Below are positions 1 to 8,092 of a stretch of DNA of 64,000 nt, in pieces. The DNA lies in contig NZ_CP107996.1 of the NCBI RefSeq assembly GCF_036088315.1, positions 3,614,501-3,678,500 on the forward strand, written 5' to 3'. This stretch comes from Streptomyces sp. NBC_00344. Lineage in GTDB: Bacteria; Actinomycetota; Actinomycetes; Streptomycetales; Streptomycetaceae. How positions within the stretch are numbered: the stretch's first letter is position 1; each line of letters begins with the position of its first letter. A program made the position numbers and the translations under genes. The notes beneath the pieces are model-generated. The model was not told the origin of the DNA. It worked only from the letters and a program-made list of their open reading frames with translations, and did no database searches.

Positions 1-109
1 AGTTGGTGTGTAAGACCCTCCCCGTGGTGCTACCAACGCCCGGGAATCCCTCCATGTTCCAGAGGTAGACCGTGTCGCCGCGCTGACGCGATTGGATGGC
101 GGGGCGCGA

Positions 110-1021
110 TTACGTCCGACGACGCCATGGCAGCGGTTCGGGGTGCCGGTGCCACCACCAGCCCTTCCCGTTGTGTGTTCGCGTCTCCCCGAGCAGTTGC
201 CGGATGAGCAAACCCTGGTTGTCCTCGATGGTGAGCGAGGCGAAGGTGGCGTCCACTTGCTGCAAGGTTGCCTGGAGGCTCGCTGCCGTAGCCGGTGGTA
301 GCTGCCGGGGGAGGTTTTCGAGGTCGTCCCGGGCGTCGAGGCGTCGGCGGTACAGATCGGGAGGGCACCATCCTGAGCCCGCCCATCCGCTTGCCATGTG
401 GTTGACGAGCTTCTCCCAGGCGCCCAGCCCTGTCCATGCCTCCCACGCAGCGCTGCCTGGCTCATCGGGCGATGCCTGACCCTGCAAGTGGGCTTCGGTG
501 ACTGCGGAAGCCCGCAGTTGCGCCGCGAAGGCATCAGTGTGCGGTGTGGCGATGGGCAGCTCCGGGACGACTTCCGGGATGAGTGAGACCTCGGCCGAAG
601 GCAGTTGCGGGACGTATTCCTCGACAGCGTCGACGCTGTAGCTGTGGTCCTCATCCGAGACGAGCAGACGGGCCCGCGTGAAGCGGCCCTCCGGAGTGAC
701 AGCCCAGTAAGCGCTCGGTGGATCCGACTCGGCCGGGAAGAGCACCGCGGCGCCCGTTGCGGAGGCGAGCCGCAACGCCATCTCCGCCTCGGACGGCCGC
801 TGCGCCACCTGATCTCGAACGTAGACGTCCAGCGACCAGGCGAGGTCGCCCCGGACGGCTTTGTAGTCGCAGAGGACCAGCGCCTCCCAGTTCCGTACGT
901 CCGCGTCACCGTCGGCTTCCGCGACATCGACGTCCCCGGCGGTGACGCCCAGGGCGGAGGACAGGGCGTGAGCCAGGCGATCAGGGGTGGCCGTTTCGGT
1001 GGCAATCAAGTTGTAGGTCAT
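110..1021 (-). CDS. Putative immunity protein paired with the PrsW-toxin fusion
   Basis: A 303-residue soluble protein with no signal peptide or membrane segment; I do not recognise its family. Its ATG overlaps the stop of the upstream PrsW-toxin gene by four bases (ATGA at 1018-1021), so the two are translationally coupled. The N-terminal half is acidic (many Asp and Glu), and the C-terminus ends in a Trp/His/Arg-rich tail (GKGWWWHRHPEPLPWRRR). A soluble, acidic protein coupled directly behind a toxin-like C-terminal domain is the usual arrangement for immunity proteins of polymorphic toxin systems, so immunity is inferred from position alone. It could instead be an unrelated accessory protein. 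Confidence 0.6.
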   Translation of the reverse strand: MTYNLIATETATPDRLAHALSSALGVTAGDVDVAEADGDADVRNWEALVLCDYKAVRGDLAWSLDVYVRDQVAQRPSEAEMALRLASATGAAVLFPAESDPPSAYWAVTPEGRFTRARLLVSDEDHSYSVDAVEEYVPQLPSAEVSLIPEVVPELPIATPHTDAFAAQLRASAVTEAHLQGQASPDEPGSAAWEAWTGLGAWEKLVNHMASGWAGSGWCPPDLYRRRLDARDDLENLPRQLPPATAASLQATLQQVDATFASLTIEDNQGLLIRQLLGETRTHNGKGWWWHRHPEPLPWRRRT

Positions 1022-3222
1022 GGGTAGATCCCGTTGTAGATCTTCAACGCCTTTTGGACGGCTTCTGGGTTGTTGGTGAAACGCGGATTCCGGGTGAGTT
1101 GAGGCGCGGCGGAAATGTCTCCCTTTGCCTTGGTTATCTGTTGGAGTGCCGCGTATTCGTTCCTGTCCAGCTTGGCTATACCTGGCCCGCTGTCAGGGTA
1201 GACCGTCCCACTCGGCTCCACGCCGTAGGTGCGTCCGTTGACTTCGTAGCGGTCAGTGTCTTTGATGTACTTCGCTCTGCCTTGCGCTATATCGCTGACA
1301 TCTTGTGCGACCTCCCGCTCCTGCCCGCGCAGGATAACGCTGTTGCTCTCCTTGACTTCACCGCTTTTCGAGCCGGATACGGTGTGCCGGGAATTCGGAA
1401 ATCGCAGCTGCTTACCGGCTGCCGGCCCTTTGATGTCATCGGTCGCCTGCCAGGGCCCCTTTCCGGGGCCGGAGCCCGCAGAACCGTCGGCTGTGCCCGA
1501 CGAGCCCGAAGACTGACCGCCTTCGCCACCATCATCGGCCCCGTGGGCACCTTGGGCCATCATTAGCACCCCCGCTGTACCAAGGGCTGCGGCCTGCGCT
1601 GCTTCCACTGATGCGGCACCGGCGAGGATTCCGCCCCCCGCGAGCACGAGGCCGCCGGGTGGGAAGAGCATGATCAGGGCGGCGAGGGCGAGGATGGTGA
1701 GGGCGATGCCCGCATACAGTTCGAGGTTTTCCAGGGCCGCAAGCAGCATGGCGAGGGAATCGGTGACGTCACCGTTCAGGGGGGTGCCGCGATATCGAGC
1801 TGCGAGGAGCAGGCCCGTGGTGAGAATGGAACCGACGGCGGTGAACACACGCAGTCGCAAGACGGCTTGCGGCTCGGCAAGGGGTTGTCGCGAAGTAGTC
1901 CGCAAGGCCCACAACAAGAGAGCCAGCTGGATGAGGGCCCACACGAGTCCCGCTATGCCGAACCACATCAGAAACGTTGGGCCGGCACCGGTGGTGAAGT
2001 GCTTCTGAAGGCCCTTGGTGGAGGTGAATGAGCCAAGGCCCAGGAAGAGTAGAGACGGCAGCATCAGGATGACGGGCACGGCCAGGAGTGGCCAGCGCCG
2101 TCGCCACGGACGGCTGGGGCGAGCCCCCTTGAGATAGGCCCGTATTCGCCCCGAATCCCACATCTTGTCCTGGTTGACTGCGTCGATCCGTGCGACCGTG
2201 CCTGCGACCGCGGCATGCAGCAGTTCAAGCCGATCGGGGTCGGTGCGTCCGGCGGCGTAGAGGAGGGATCTGCGCATGCGGGCGAAGCGCAGCGCGATCA
2301 GCGCCGTCCATGGCAGGCACCGTGAACTGAACGTGGTCAGGGTGCCGATGGCGGCGTTCCCGGTGCGTTCCGTATTCAGGAGGACGGCGGGCATGGCCTG
2401 CTTGCTGCGCTGCAGCTGGGCGTAGTCGAGGGCCATGGCGATGGCGAGGCAGATCAGCGGCGCGTATGTCACGAGGTCGTCCGCTGTGCCGAGCAGGGAG
2501 GTTATCCAGCGGGGCGGGTGGGCGTCGTGGCTGCCGGTGTAGTTGACCAGGGTGTGGTGGCCCATCGCGTAGGCGATGGGCAGCAGTCCGAGCAGGCGTC
2601 GCCAGCCGCGGCCGCGCAGGAGCAGTCCGGCGCCGAGTGCTCCGATGGCTCCCCAGGCGAGGTGGAGGTTGGTGTCCAGGCTGGGTTGGGTGAAGCTGAG
2701 GTCCAGGCTGCCCAGCGAGGCCGGCAGCCAGGTAGTCAGCACGGTGTGCAAGTCGGGTATGTACGTGGAGCTGAAACTCAGGCCCCCGGACAGCATCCAT
2801 CCGCCATGCGGGTACGGGGCGGCGCGCTGGGCGTCGAGGAGGTGGCTGAGGAGTACTTCGTAGAGGCCGAGGCCCGCGCCCGTGGCGGCGCCGAGGACCA
2901 CGTAGTCGGTAAGGCCGAGTTGGTAGCGGATCTTCATGTTGAGACCTGCGAGCAGCAGCGGCGTGAGCTTGGCGAGCTCCTCCACCACAGGGACGACGGT
3001 GTAGCTGCCCCGCCCCATGGCTTCGACCAGTGGCTGCGTGGCGCTTGATTCCACGGCGTGGGCGTAGCCGAGTTCGATGAGTGCGGCCACAACTCCGCTG
3101 CCGTAAACGCCCACGGCCACCGTCAGCATCACGGTCGACAACCGCAGCGACCTCACCGGCGATGCGATCAGGGCGAGTTGAAGCACTCCGTAGATCGCTG
3201 CCGCAACCATGATGATCGACAC
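1018..3222 (-). CDS. PrsW-like intramembrane protease fused to a C-terminal toxin-like domain
   Basis: The 734-residue protein has three parts. Residues 1 to about 330 are a multi-pass membrane domain with PrsW/CAAX-protease hallmarks: EELAK at 81-85, YE at 121-122, His187 and HH at 222-223, which in this family bind a metal and cleave substrates in the membrane. Residues about 390-560 add further membrane segments. A Gly/Ser linker (about 565-595) leads to a soluble C-terminal domain of about 107 residues (628-734) with the run VNGRTYGVEPSGTVYP and a hydrophilic end typical of polymorphic-toxin tips. The GTG at 3222 is preceded by GGGGG; an ATG at 3210 is the alternative. The next gene overlaps by four bases. 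The protease call is good; the toxin role is inferred. Confidence 0.7.
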   Translation of the reverse strand: MSIIMVAAAIYGVLQLALIASPVRSLRLSTVMLTVAVGVYGSGVVAALIELGYAHAVESSATQPLVEAMGRGSYTVVPVVEELAKLTPLLLAGLNMKIRYQLGLTDYVVLGAATGAGLGLYEVLLSHLLDAQRAAPYPHGGWMLSGGLSFSSTYIPDLHTVLTTWLPASLGSLDLSFTQPSLDTNLHLAWGAIGALGAGLLLRGRGWRRLLGLLPIAYAMGHHTLVNYTGSHDAHPPRWITSLLGTADDLVTYAPLICLAIAMALDYAQLQRSKQAMPAVLLNTERTGNAAIGTLTTFSSRCLPWTALIALRFARMRRSLLYAAGRTDPDRLELLHAAVAGTVARIDAVNQDKMWDSGRIRAYLKGARPSRPWRRRWPLLAVPVILMLPSLLFLGLGSFTSTKGLQKHFTTGAGPTFLMWFGIAGLVWALIQLALLLWALRTTSRQPLAEPQAVLRLRVFTAVGSILTTGLLLAARYRGTPLNGDVTDSLAMLLAALENLELYAGIALTILALAALIMLFPPGGLVLAGGGILAGAASVEAAQAAALGTAGVLMMAQGAHGADDGGEGGQSSGSSGTADGSAGSGPGKGPWQATDDIKGPAAGKQLRFPNSRHTVSGSKSGEVKESNSVILRGQEREVAQDVSDIAQGRAKYIKDTDRYEVNGRTYGVEPSGTVYPDSGPGIAKLDRNEYAALQQITKAKGDISAAPQLTRNPRFTNNPEAVQKALKIYNGIYP

Positions 3223-3599
3223 ACGAGCCCCCGTTTGGCCATGGCATCACGGACAGAGACCACGACGCTACAAGACGTGTGGATGGCTGCTGCGAAGAGG
3301 CTGTCAGGACAGGTCAGAAGCATGAATGACGCAGATGGCACGGTGGCGAAGAACCCCGTACGTCGGACAGGCACAGTCGGGTGCCGCCGCCCGCCTCCAC
3401 CCCACCCGTAGGCGAGAGCCCTCGCTGCAGACAAGGAGGCATCCTGGCCTCTGCCCTTCCCCGGGCGGACGACCTGCACCGAGTCGGCCGTGCAGTCTTC
3501 GCCACGGACAGGCGTGCCCGCCGTGATGCCACCTTCGACCGCTGGACCCGCCACATGCGGCTCTCCATACAAGGACTGCCACTGCGGGGCACGGGGTCT
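3223..3599. other. Gene-less stretch upstream of the PrsW-toxin gene
   Basis: No reading frame here has convincing codon bias or recognisable domains in any of the six frames. It must hold the promoter of the minus-strand PrsW-toxin gene. It may also carry decayed sequence of the same element as the integrase remnant that follows. Confidence 0.5.
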
Positions 3600-3900
3600 T
3601 GCCTCCGCACCGACTACGACGCTTGGAGACGCTCCTCAGCGACGCGAGGATTCGTGACGGGCGCCTGCGCGATGCCCGGCACACCGCCGCCACGTGCTGC
3701 TGATCCTCGCAGTTCCGGAGCGAGTGGTGATGCAGATCACGGGCTGGTCGTCCCACGGCCATGGCAGCCCGGTACCAGCACGAGACCGGCGGCATCCTGA
3801 AGGACGGGCCGAGCAGGTAGGGGGCTCATCTGGGAGGTTCCGAAGAGCCCCGTTGAGACTGTGCATGAGACGGCCAAAGCAGAAGGCCCGAACCGTTTGA
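3600..3900 (+). pseudogene. Remnant of a tyrosine-type site-specific integrase
   Basis: Pieces of an actinobacterial phage-type integrase C-terminus lie in order but in different plus-strand frames. RIRDGRLRDARHTAAT (about 3640-3690) holds the H-x-x-R box. LLILAVPERVVMQITGWSS (3694-3750) follows in the next frame. MAARYQHET (about 3763-3789) holds the catalytic-Tyr region. AEQVGG and then LIWEVPKSP-like codons follow near 3812-3850. At least three frameshifts and an in-frame stop break it, so it is dead. The debris runs right up to the 3' end of tRNA-Ser, where integrases of elements that target tRNA genes normally lie. The N-terminal catalytic domain is not recognisable, so the 5' limit is approximate. 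Confidence 0.75.
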
Positions 3901-3916
3901 CCGGTCCGGGCCTTCT
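3881..3916 (-). terminator. Hairpin downstream of tRNA-Ser
   Basis: AGAAGGCCCG (3881-3890) pairs with CGGGCCTTCT (3907-3916). It lies six bases beyond the 3' end of the minus-strand tRNA-Ser and is a plausible terminator for it. Confidence 0.6.
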
Positions 3917-3921
3917 AGCTG

Positions 3922-4006
3922 CGGAGGATACGAGATTCGAACTCGTGAGGGGTTGCCCCCAACACGCTTTCCAAGCGTGCGCCCTAGGCCACTAGGCGAA
4001 TCCTCC
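3922..4006 (-). tRNA. tRNA-Ser(GGA)
   Basis: An 85-nt minus-strand cloverleaf. Acceptor arms are GGAGGAT and ATCCTCC with discriminator G. The anticodon loop TTGGAAA gives GGA, and there is a long class II variable arm as expected for serine. CCA is not encoded. Its 3' end abuts the integrase remnant, which suggests that it served as an attachment site. Confidence 0.95.
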
Positions 4007-4079
4007 GGGGCAAACAATACAAGACGTTGAGCAGTGCTAGCGAACTCGATTCCTACCCGGTGGATCAGCTAGGGTGGGG

Positions 4080-4172
4080 GCCAGCCCCTCACGTGGCGCT
4101 ATCTGACTGAACTCCCCCAGGGCCGGAAGGCAGCAAGGGTAGGTTGGCTCTGGCGGGTGCGTGGGGGGCCCT
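4080..4172 (+). ncRNA. ffs: Small signal recognition particle RNA (4.5S type)
   Basis: The diagnostic SRP apical motif GGCCGGAAGGCAGCAAGGG is at 4121-4139. The flanks close a long hairpin: GCCCCTCACG (4084-4093) pairs with CGTGGGGGGC (4160-4169) with one wobble. The RNA binds Ffh and directs co-translational membrane targeting. Ends are set by the pairing limits and may be off by a few bases. The position just upstream of dnaX is the conserved actinomycete arrangement. Confidence 0.92.
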
Positions 4173-4236
4173 TTGCGTTCTCCCGGTGGTTGCCGGGCGG
4201 CGCCGGCTGTCGGTGGGCCCCGATAACCTCGTAGGT

Positions 4237-6558
4237 GTGTCGTCCCTTGCGCTGTACCGCCGTTACCGTCCCGAGTCGTTCGCCGAGGTCATCGGGCAGG
4301 AGCATGTCACTGCCCCGTTGCAGCAGGCCCTGCGGAACAACCGGGTCAATCACGCGTATCTGTTCAGCGGTCCGCGGGGCTGCGGCAAGACCACCAGTGC
4401 GCGGATCCTCGCCCGGTGTCTGAACTGCGCGCAGGGGCCCACGCCCACACCGTGCGGCGAGTGCCAGTCCTGCCAGGACCTCGCGCGGAACGGGCCGGGG
4501 TCGATCGATGTGATCGAGATCGACGCGGCTTCGCACGGTGGCGTGGACGACGCCCGTGACTTGCGCGAAAAGGCCTTCTTCGGGCCCGCGAGCAGCCGGT
4601 ACAAGATCTACATCATCGACGAGGCGCACATGGTCACTTCGGCGGGGTTCAACGCCCTGCTGAAGGTGGTCGAGGAGCCGCCGGAGCATCTCAAGTTCAT
4701 CTTCGCGACCACCGAACCCGAGAAGGTCATCGGGACGATCAGGTCGCGGACCCATCACTACCCCTTCCGTCTGGTGCCGCCCGGGACGTTGCGCGACTAC
4801 CTCGGTGAGGTGTGCGGGCAGGAGGGCGCACAGGTCGCCGACGGGGTGCTGCCGCTGGTGGTGCGCGCCGGGGCGGGGTCGGTGCGTGACTCGATGTCGG
4901 TCATGGACCAGTTGCTGGCCGGTGCGGGCGATGAAGGTGTGACGTATGCCATGGCGACGTCGCTCCTCGGATACACCGACGGGTCGCTGCTGGACTCCGT
5001 GATCGACGCCTTCGCGTCGGGGGACGGCGCAGCCGCCTTCGAGGTCGTGGACCGGGTGATCGAAGGCGGCAACGACCCGCGCCGGTTCGTGGCCGACCTG
5101 CTGGAGCGGCTGCGCGATCTGGTGATCCTCGCCGCGGTGCCCGACGCGGGGGAGAAGGGGCTGATCGACGCCCCGGCCGATGTGGTGGAGCGGATGCAGG
5201 CGCAGGCATCGGTGTTCGGCGCGGCCGAGCTCAGCCGCGCCGCTGACCTGGTCAACACCGGGCTCACCGAGATGCGCGGCGCCACATCGCCGCGTCTCCA
5301 GCTCGAGCTGATCTGTGCGCGGGTGCTGCTCCCCGCCGCTTTCGACGACGAGCGTTCGATGCAGGCGAGGCTGGACCGTCTGGAGCGGGGCGGCGGCCTG
5401 ATGTCCGGCGGGCAGGGGCCCGCGATGGGCTACGTGCCGGGACCGGAGGCGCATCCTGCCCCGACCGGCCGGGCCGCACAGGCTGTTCCGCCCGGCGGCG
5501 GGCCCGCGGCGGCGCGTGCCGCGGTGCGAGGGGACGCGCCCGCCGTGGGTGGTGTGTACAACGCTCCCGATGGGGCGGAAGGCGCCGCCGCGGCGCCGGC
5601 TCCCCCGTCCGCCGTTCAGGCCCCACCCGTATCGCAGGCTCCACCCGTGACGCAGGCTCCACCCGTGACGGAGCCCCCGTCCGCCGCGCAGCGCGGCCCC
5701 GAGCAGTCCCCGCAGCCCGGTGGGCCCCCGGTGCGGCAGCCCGGCGCCTGGCCGGGTGCCGGCGGACCGGCAGCCGGATCCGCACCGTCCGGTGCGTCCG
5801 CCCCGGCATCCCGCCCGGCCGGCAGCTGGCCGTCGGCCGCCGCGCCCGGGCGGGGGCAGCCCGCGCCGTCGGCTCCCCCGGCGGACACGGCGCCGGCCGG
5901 TGCGGCCGCGGCCGCACCCTCGCAGGGGATGGCCCAGGGCGCGGCCCAGGTGCGGAGCATGTGGCCCGGCATCCTGGACGCGGTCAAGAACCGTCGCCGC
6001 TTCACCTGGATCCTGCTCAGCCAGAACGCACAGGTCGCCGGATTCGACGGGACCACCCTGCAGCTCGGCTTTCCGAACGCGGGCGCCCGGGACAACTTCG
6101 CTTCCAGCGGCAGCGAGGACGTGCTCAAGCAGGTGCTCGCCGAGCAGTTCCACGTCCAGTGGAAGGTCGACGCGATCGTCGACCCCTCGGGTGGTACGCA
6201 ACCGCCCGGTGGCAGCAACCATCCGGGCCCCGGCCCCGGCCCCGGCCCCGGCCCCGGCCCCGGTGGTCCCGGCGGGTCCAGTCCGGCCCCGCAGCGTCCG
6301 GCGCCCCAGACCCCGGCACCGCCCGCGCCGGGTCCCGCACCGCAGTCGCCCCCCTCCGCTCCGGAGCCGCCGCAGCGGCCGCAGGCGTACCGGGACGCCG
6401 AGCCGCCGCCTGCCGCGGACGGGCCGCCACGCGTCTCGCTGGAGGAGGACACCCCCGAGGACGACGACCCCGACCTCGTCGACTCGGCGCTCTCCGGCCA
6501 CGATCTGATCGTGCGCGAACTGGGAGCGACGGTGGTGGAGGAATATACGAACGAGTAA
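4237..6558 (+). CDS. dnaX: DNA polymerase III subunit gamma/tau
   Basis: Clamp-loader ATPase that drives beta-clamp loading in the replisome; 773 residues. Seen in order: the [11 protein letters not shown] start typical of DnaX, Walker [10 protein letters not shown], a four-Cys zinc module (CLNC...CGECQSC), the Walker B/DEAH-like IIDEAH, and the sensor FATTEPEK. Lid and collar domains follow to about residue 385. A long Pro/Ala/Gly-rich linker comes next, then a second folded tau-type block (about 565-650), a GP-repeat segment and an acidic tail. I chose GTG 4237 because the SRP RNA occupies earlier sequence and a TAACCT -10 ends eight bases before it, implying a leaderless mRNA. No A-rich slippery site was seen, so a shorter gamma product by frameshifting is not supported. 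Confidence 0.95.
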   Translation: MSSLALYRRYRPESFAEVIGQEHVTAPLQQALRNNRVNHAYLFSGPRGCGKTTSARILARCLNCAQGPTPTPCGECQSCQDLARNGPGSIDVIEIDAASHGGVDDARDLREKAFFGPASSRYKIYIIDEAHMVTSAGFNALLKVVEEPPEHLKFIFATTEPEKVIGTIRSRTHHYPFRLVPPGTLRDYLGEVCGQEGAQVADGVLPLVVRAGAGSVRDSMSVMDQLLAGAGDEGVTYAMATSLLGYTDGSLLDSVIDAFASGDGAAAFEVVDRVIEGGNDPRRFVADLLERLRDLVILAAVPDAGEKGLIDAPADVVERMQAQASVFGAAELSRAADLVNTGLTEMRGATSPRLQLELICARVLLPAAFDDERSMQARLDRLERGGGLMSGGQGPAMGYVPGPEAHPAPTGRAAQAVPPGGGPAAARAAVRGDAPAVGGVYNAPDGAEGAAAAPAPPSAVQAPPVSQAPPVTQAPPVTEPPSAAQRGPEQSPQPGGPPVRQPGAWPGAGGPAAGSAPSGASAPASRPAGSWPSAAAPGRGQPAPSAPPADTAPAGAAAAAPSQGMAQGAAQVRSMWPGILDAVKNRRRFTWILLSQNAQVAGFDGTTLQLGFPNAGARDNFASSGSEDVLKQVLAEQFHVQWKVDAIVDPSGGTQPPGGSNHPGPGPGPGPGPGPGGPGGSSPAPQRPAPQTPAPPAPGPAPQSPPSAPEPPQRPQAYRDAEPPPAADGPPRVSLEEDTPEDDDPDLVDSALSGHDLIVRELGATVVEEYTNE
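6226..6261 (+). repeat. GGCCCC hexanucleotide tandem repeat inside dnaX
   Basis: Six perfect GGCCCC units in a row, translated as alternating Gly-Pro in the tau linker. Units of six bases keep the frame, so slippage would change linker length only. A second small tandem, roughly 15-bp units around ACCCGTGACGCAGGCTCC, lies at about 5620-5670 in the same gene. Confidence 0.9.
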
Positions 6559-6629
6559 CAGCACCGGTTCCGGCGGTCCCGACAAGCCCGCACCCTCCCC
6601 GGCCCACCGCGCGGGCTAGGCTTCGCACC

Positions 6630-7880
6630 GTGAAGGTCCTTGTCATCGGCGGCGGCGCCCGCGAACACGCCCTGTGCCGCTCTCTTTCTCTCGACTCCGC
6701 AGTCACCTCCCTGCACTGTGCCCCCGGCAACGCGGGCATCGCCGAGGTGGCCGAGCTGCATCAGGTCGATGCGCTGGACGGCGCTGCCGTCGCCCGGCTC
6801 GCGACCGAGCTGGAGGCCGGGCTCGTGATCGTCGGTCCGGAGGCCCCGCTGGTCGCCGGGGTCGCCGACGCGGTGCGCGAAGCGGGCATTCCCTGCTTCG
6901 GGCCGAGCCGTGAAGCGGCCAGGCTGGAAGGTTCCAAGGCCTTCGCCAAGGACGTGATGGCGGCAGCCAACGTGCCCACCGCCCGCGCCTACGTCTGCAC
7001 CACCCCCGCCGAGATCGACGCGGCACTGGACGCGTTCGGCGCGCCCTATGTGGTCAAGGACGATGGTCTCGCCGCCGGCAAGGGTGTGGTGGTGACCGAC
7101 GATGTGGAGACAGCCAGGGCGCATGCGCTGGCCTGTGGACGGGTGGTCATCGAGGAGTTCCTGGACGGGCCCGAGGTCTCGCTCTTCGCGATCACCGACG
7201 GTGTGACGGTCCTCCCCCTCCAGCCCGCGCAGGACTTCAAGCGGGCGCTCGACGGCGACGAGGGACCCAACACCGGCGGAATGGGTGCCTACTCCCCGCT
7301 TCCCTGGGCCGATCCCAAGCTGGTCGACGAGGTCACCGAGACCGTGCTGCAGCCGACCGTTGACGAGCTGCGCAGGCGCGGCACGCCGTTCTCCGGGCTG
7401 CTCTACGCGGGTCTCGCCATCACCTCGCGCGGAGTACGGGTCATCGAGTTCAACGCGAGGTTCGGCGACCCGGAGACCCAGGTGGTGCTGGCCAGGCTGA
7501 AGACCCCGCTGTCCGGTGTCCTGCTCAACGCGGCCAACGGCACCCTCGACAGTGAGCCGGCGCTGAACTGGCTCGACGCCGCCGCCGTCACGGTCGTCAT
7601 CGCCTCGCACAACTACCCGGACGCCCCGCGCACCGGCGATCCGATCGAGGGTCTCGACGATGTCGCGGCACAGGATGCGCCTCATGCGTATGTCCTGCAT
7701 GCCGGGACCAGGCAGGACGGCGACGTGGTGGTGAGTGCCGGAGGCCGTGTGCTGTCGGTGACCGCGACCGGCGCGGATCTGGCCGAGGCGCGTGAGCGCG
7801 CCTACACCGCGCTGGCCAGGGTGCGGCTCGACGGGGCTCAGCACCGTACGGACATCGCGGCGAAGGCCGCCGGTATCTGA
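6630..7880 (+). CDS. purD: Phosphoribosylamine-glycine ligase (GAR synthetase)
   Basis: Second step of de novo purine synthesis: phosphoribosylamine + glycine + ATP to GAR. The 416-residue protein matches the family: N-terminal [13 protein letters not shown] nucleotide/substrate fold, the ATP-grasp core with the lysine- and glycine-rich loop [13 protein letters not shown], the metal/ATP residues in the EFLDGPEVS and [11 protein letters not shown] segments, and [12 protein letters not shown]. The GTG at 6630 is fixed by homology (MKVLVIGGG) and by a TAGGCT -10 ending seven bases upstream, which suggests a leaderless transcript. It lies 71 bp after dnaX on the same strand. Confidence 0.97.
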   Translation: MKVLVIGGGAREHALCRSLSLDSAVTSLHCAPGNAGIAEVAELHQVDALDGAAVARLATELEAGLVIVGPEAPLVAGVADAVREAGIPCFGPSREAARLEGSKAFAKDVMAAANVPTARAYVCTTPAEIDAALDAFGAPYVVKDDGLAAGKGVVVTDDVETARAHALACGRVVIEEFLDGPEVSLFAITDGVTVLPLQPAQDFKRALDGDEGPNTGGMGAYSPLPWADPKLVDEVTETVLQPTVDELRRRGTPFSGLLYAGLAITSRGVRVIEFNARFGDPETQVVLARLKTPLSGVLLNAANGTLDSEPALNWLDAAAVTVVIASHNYPDAPRTGDPIEGLDDVAAQDAPHAYVLHAGTRQDGDVVVSAGGRVLSVTATGADLAEARERAYTALARVRLDGAQHRTDIAAKAAGI

Positions 7881-8092
7881 CGGTCATCGGAGAGCTTTCG
7901 TCAGCACCTTTGCCCAAAGCCATTCCATCGGGTGACGGCTGGCCCATCCGGATGACGCCTGCCGGAGCCCCAACTAGTGTGCGGCGCAAGCGTTCCGGCA
8001 CTTGGCCCACCGGCATTGCGATGTCAGTGACGGGTGCCACAGTGGGGGAGTGAGCGAAGCCGTCGCAGGGGCAGAGGGGGTGACGTCCGGCC

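Noticed and set aside
1..3921. Second copy of the tRNA-Ser 3' end as an attachment site
   Set aside because: I did not find a repeat of the tRNA 3' sequence inside the window; it would have to lie to the left.
4237..6558. Programmed frameshift for a gamma product in dnaX
   Set aside because: There is no A-rich slippery heptamer with a following stem; only the full product is supported.
4099..6585. Long antisense open frame over dnaX (828 codons)
   Set aside because: High-GC codon bias makes long antisense frames common; the plus strand encodes a complete DnaX.
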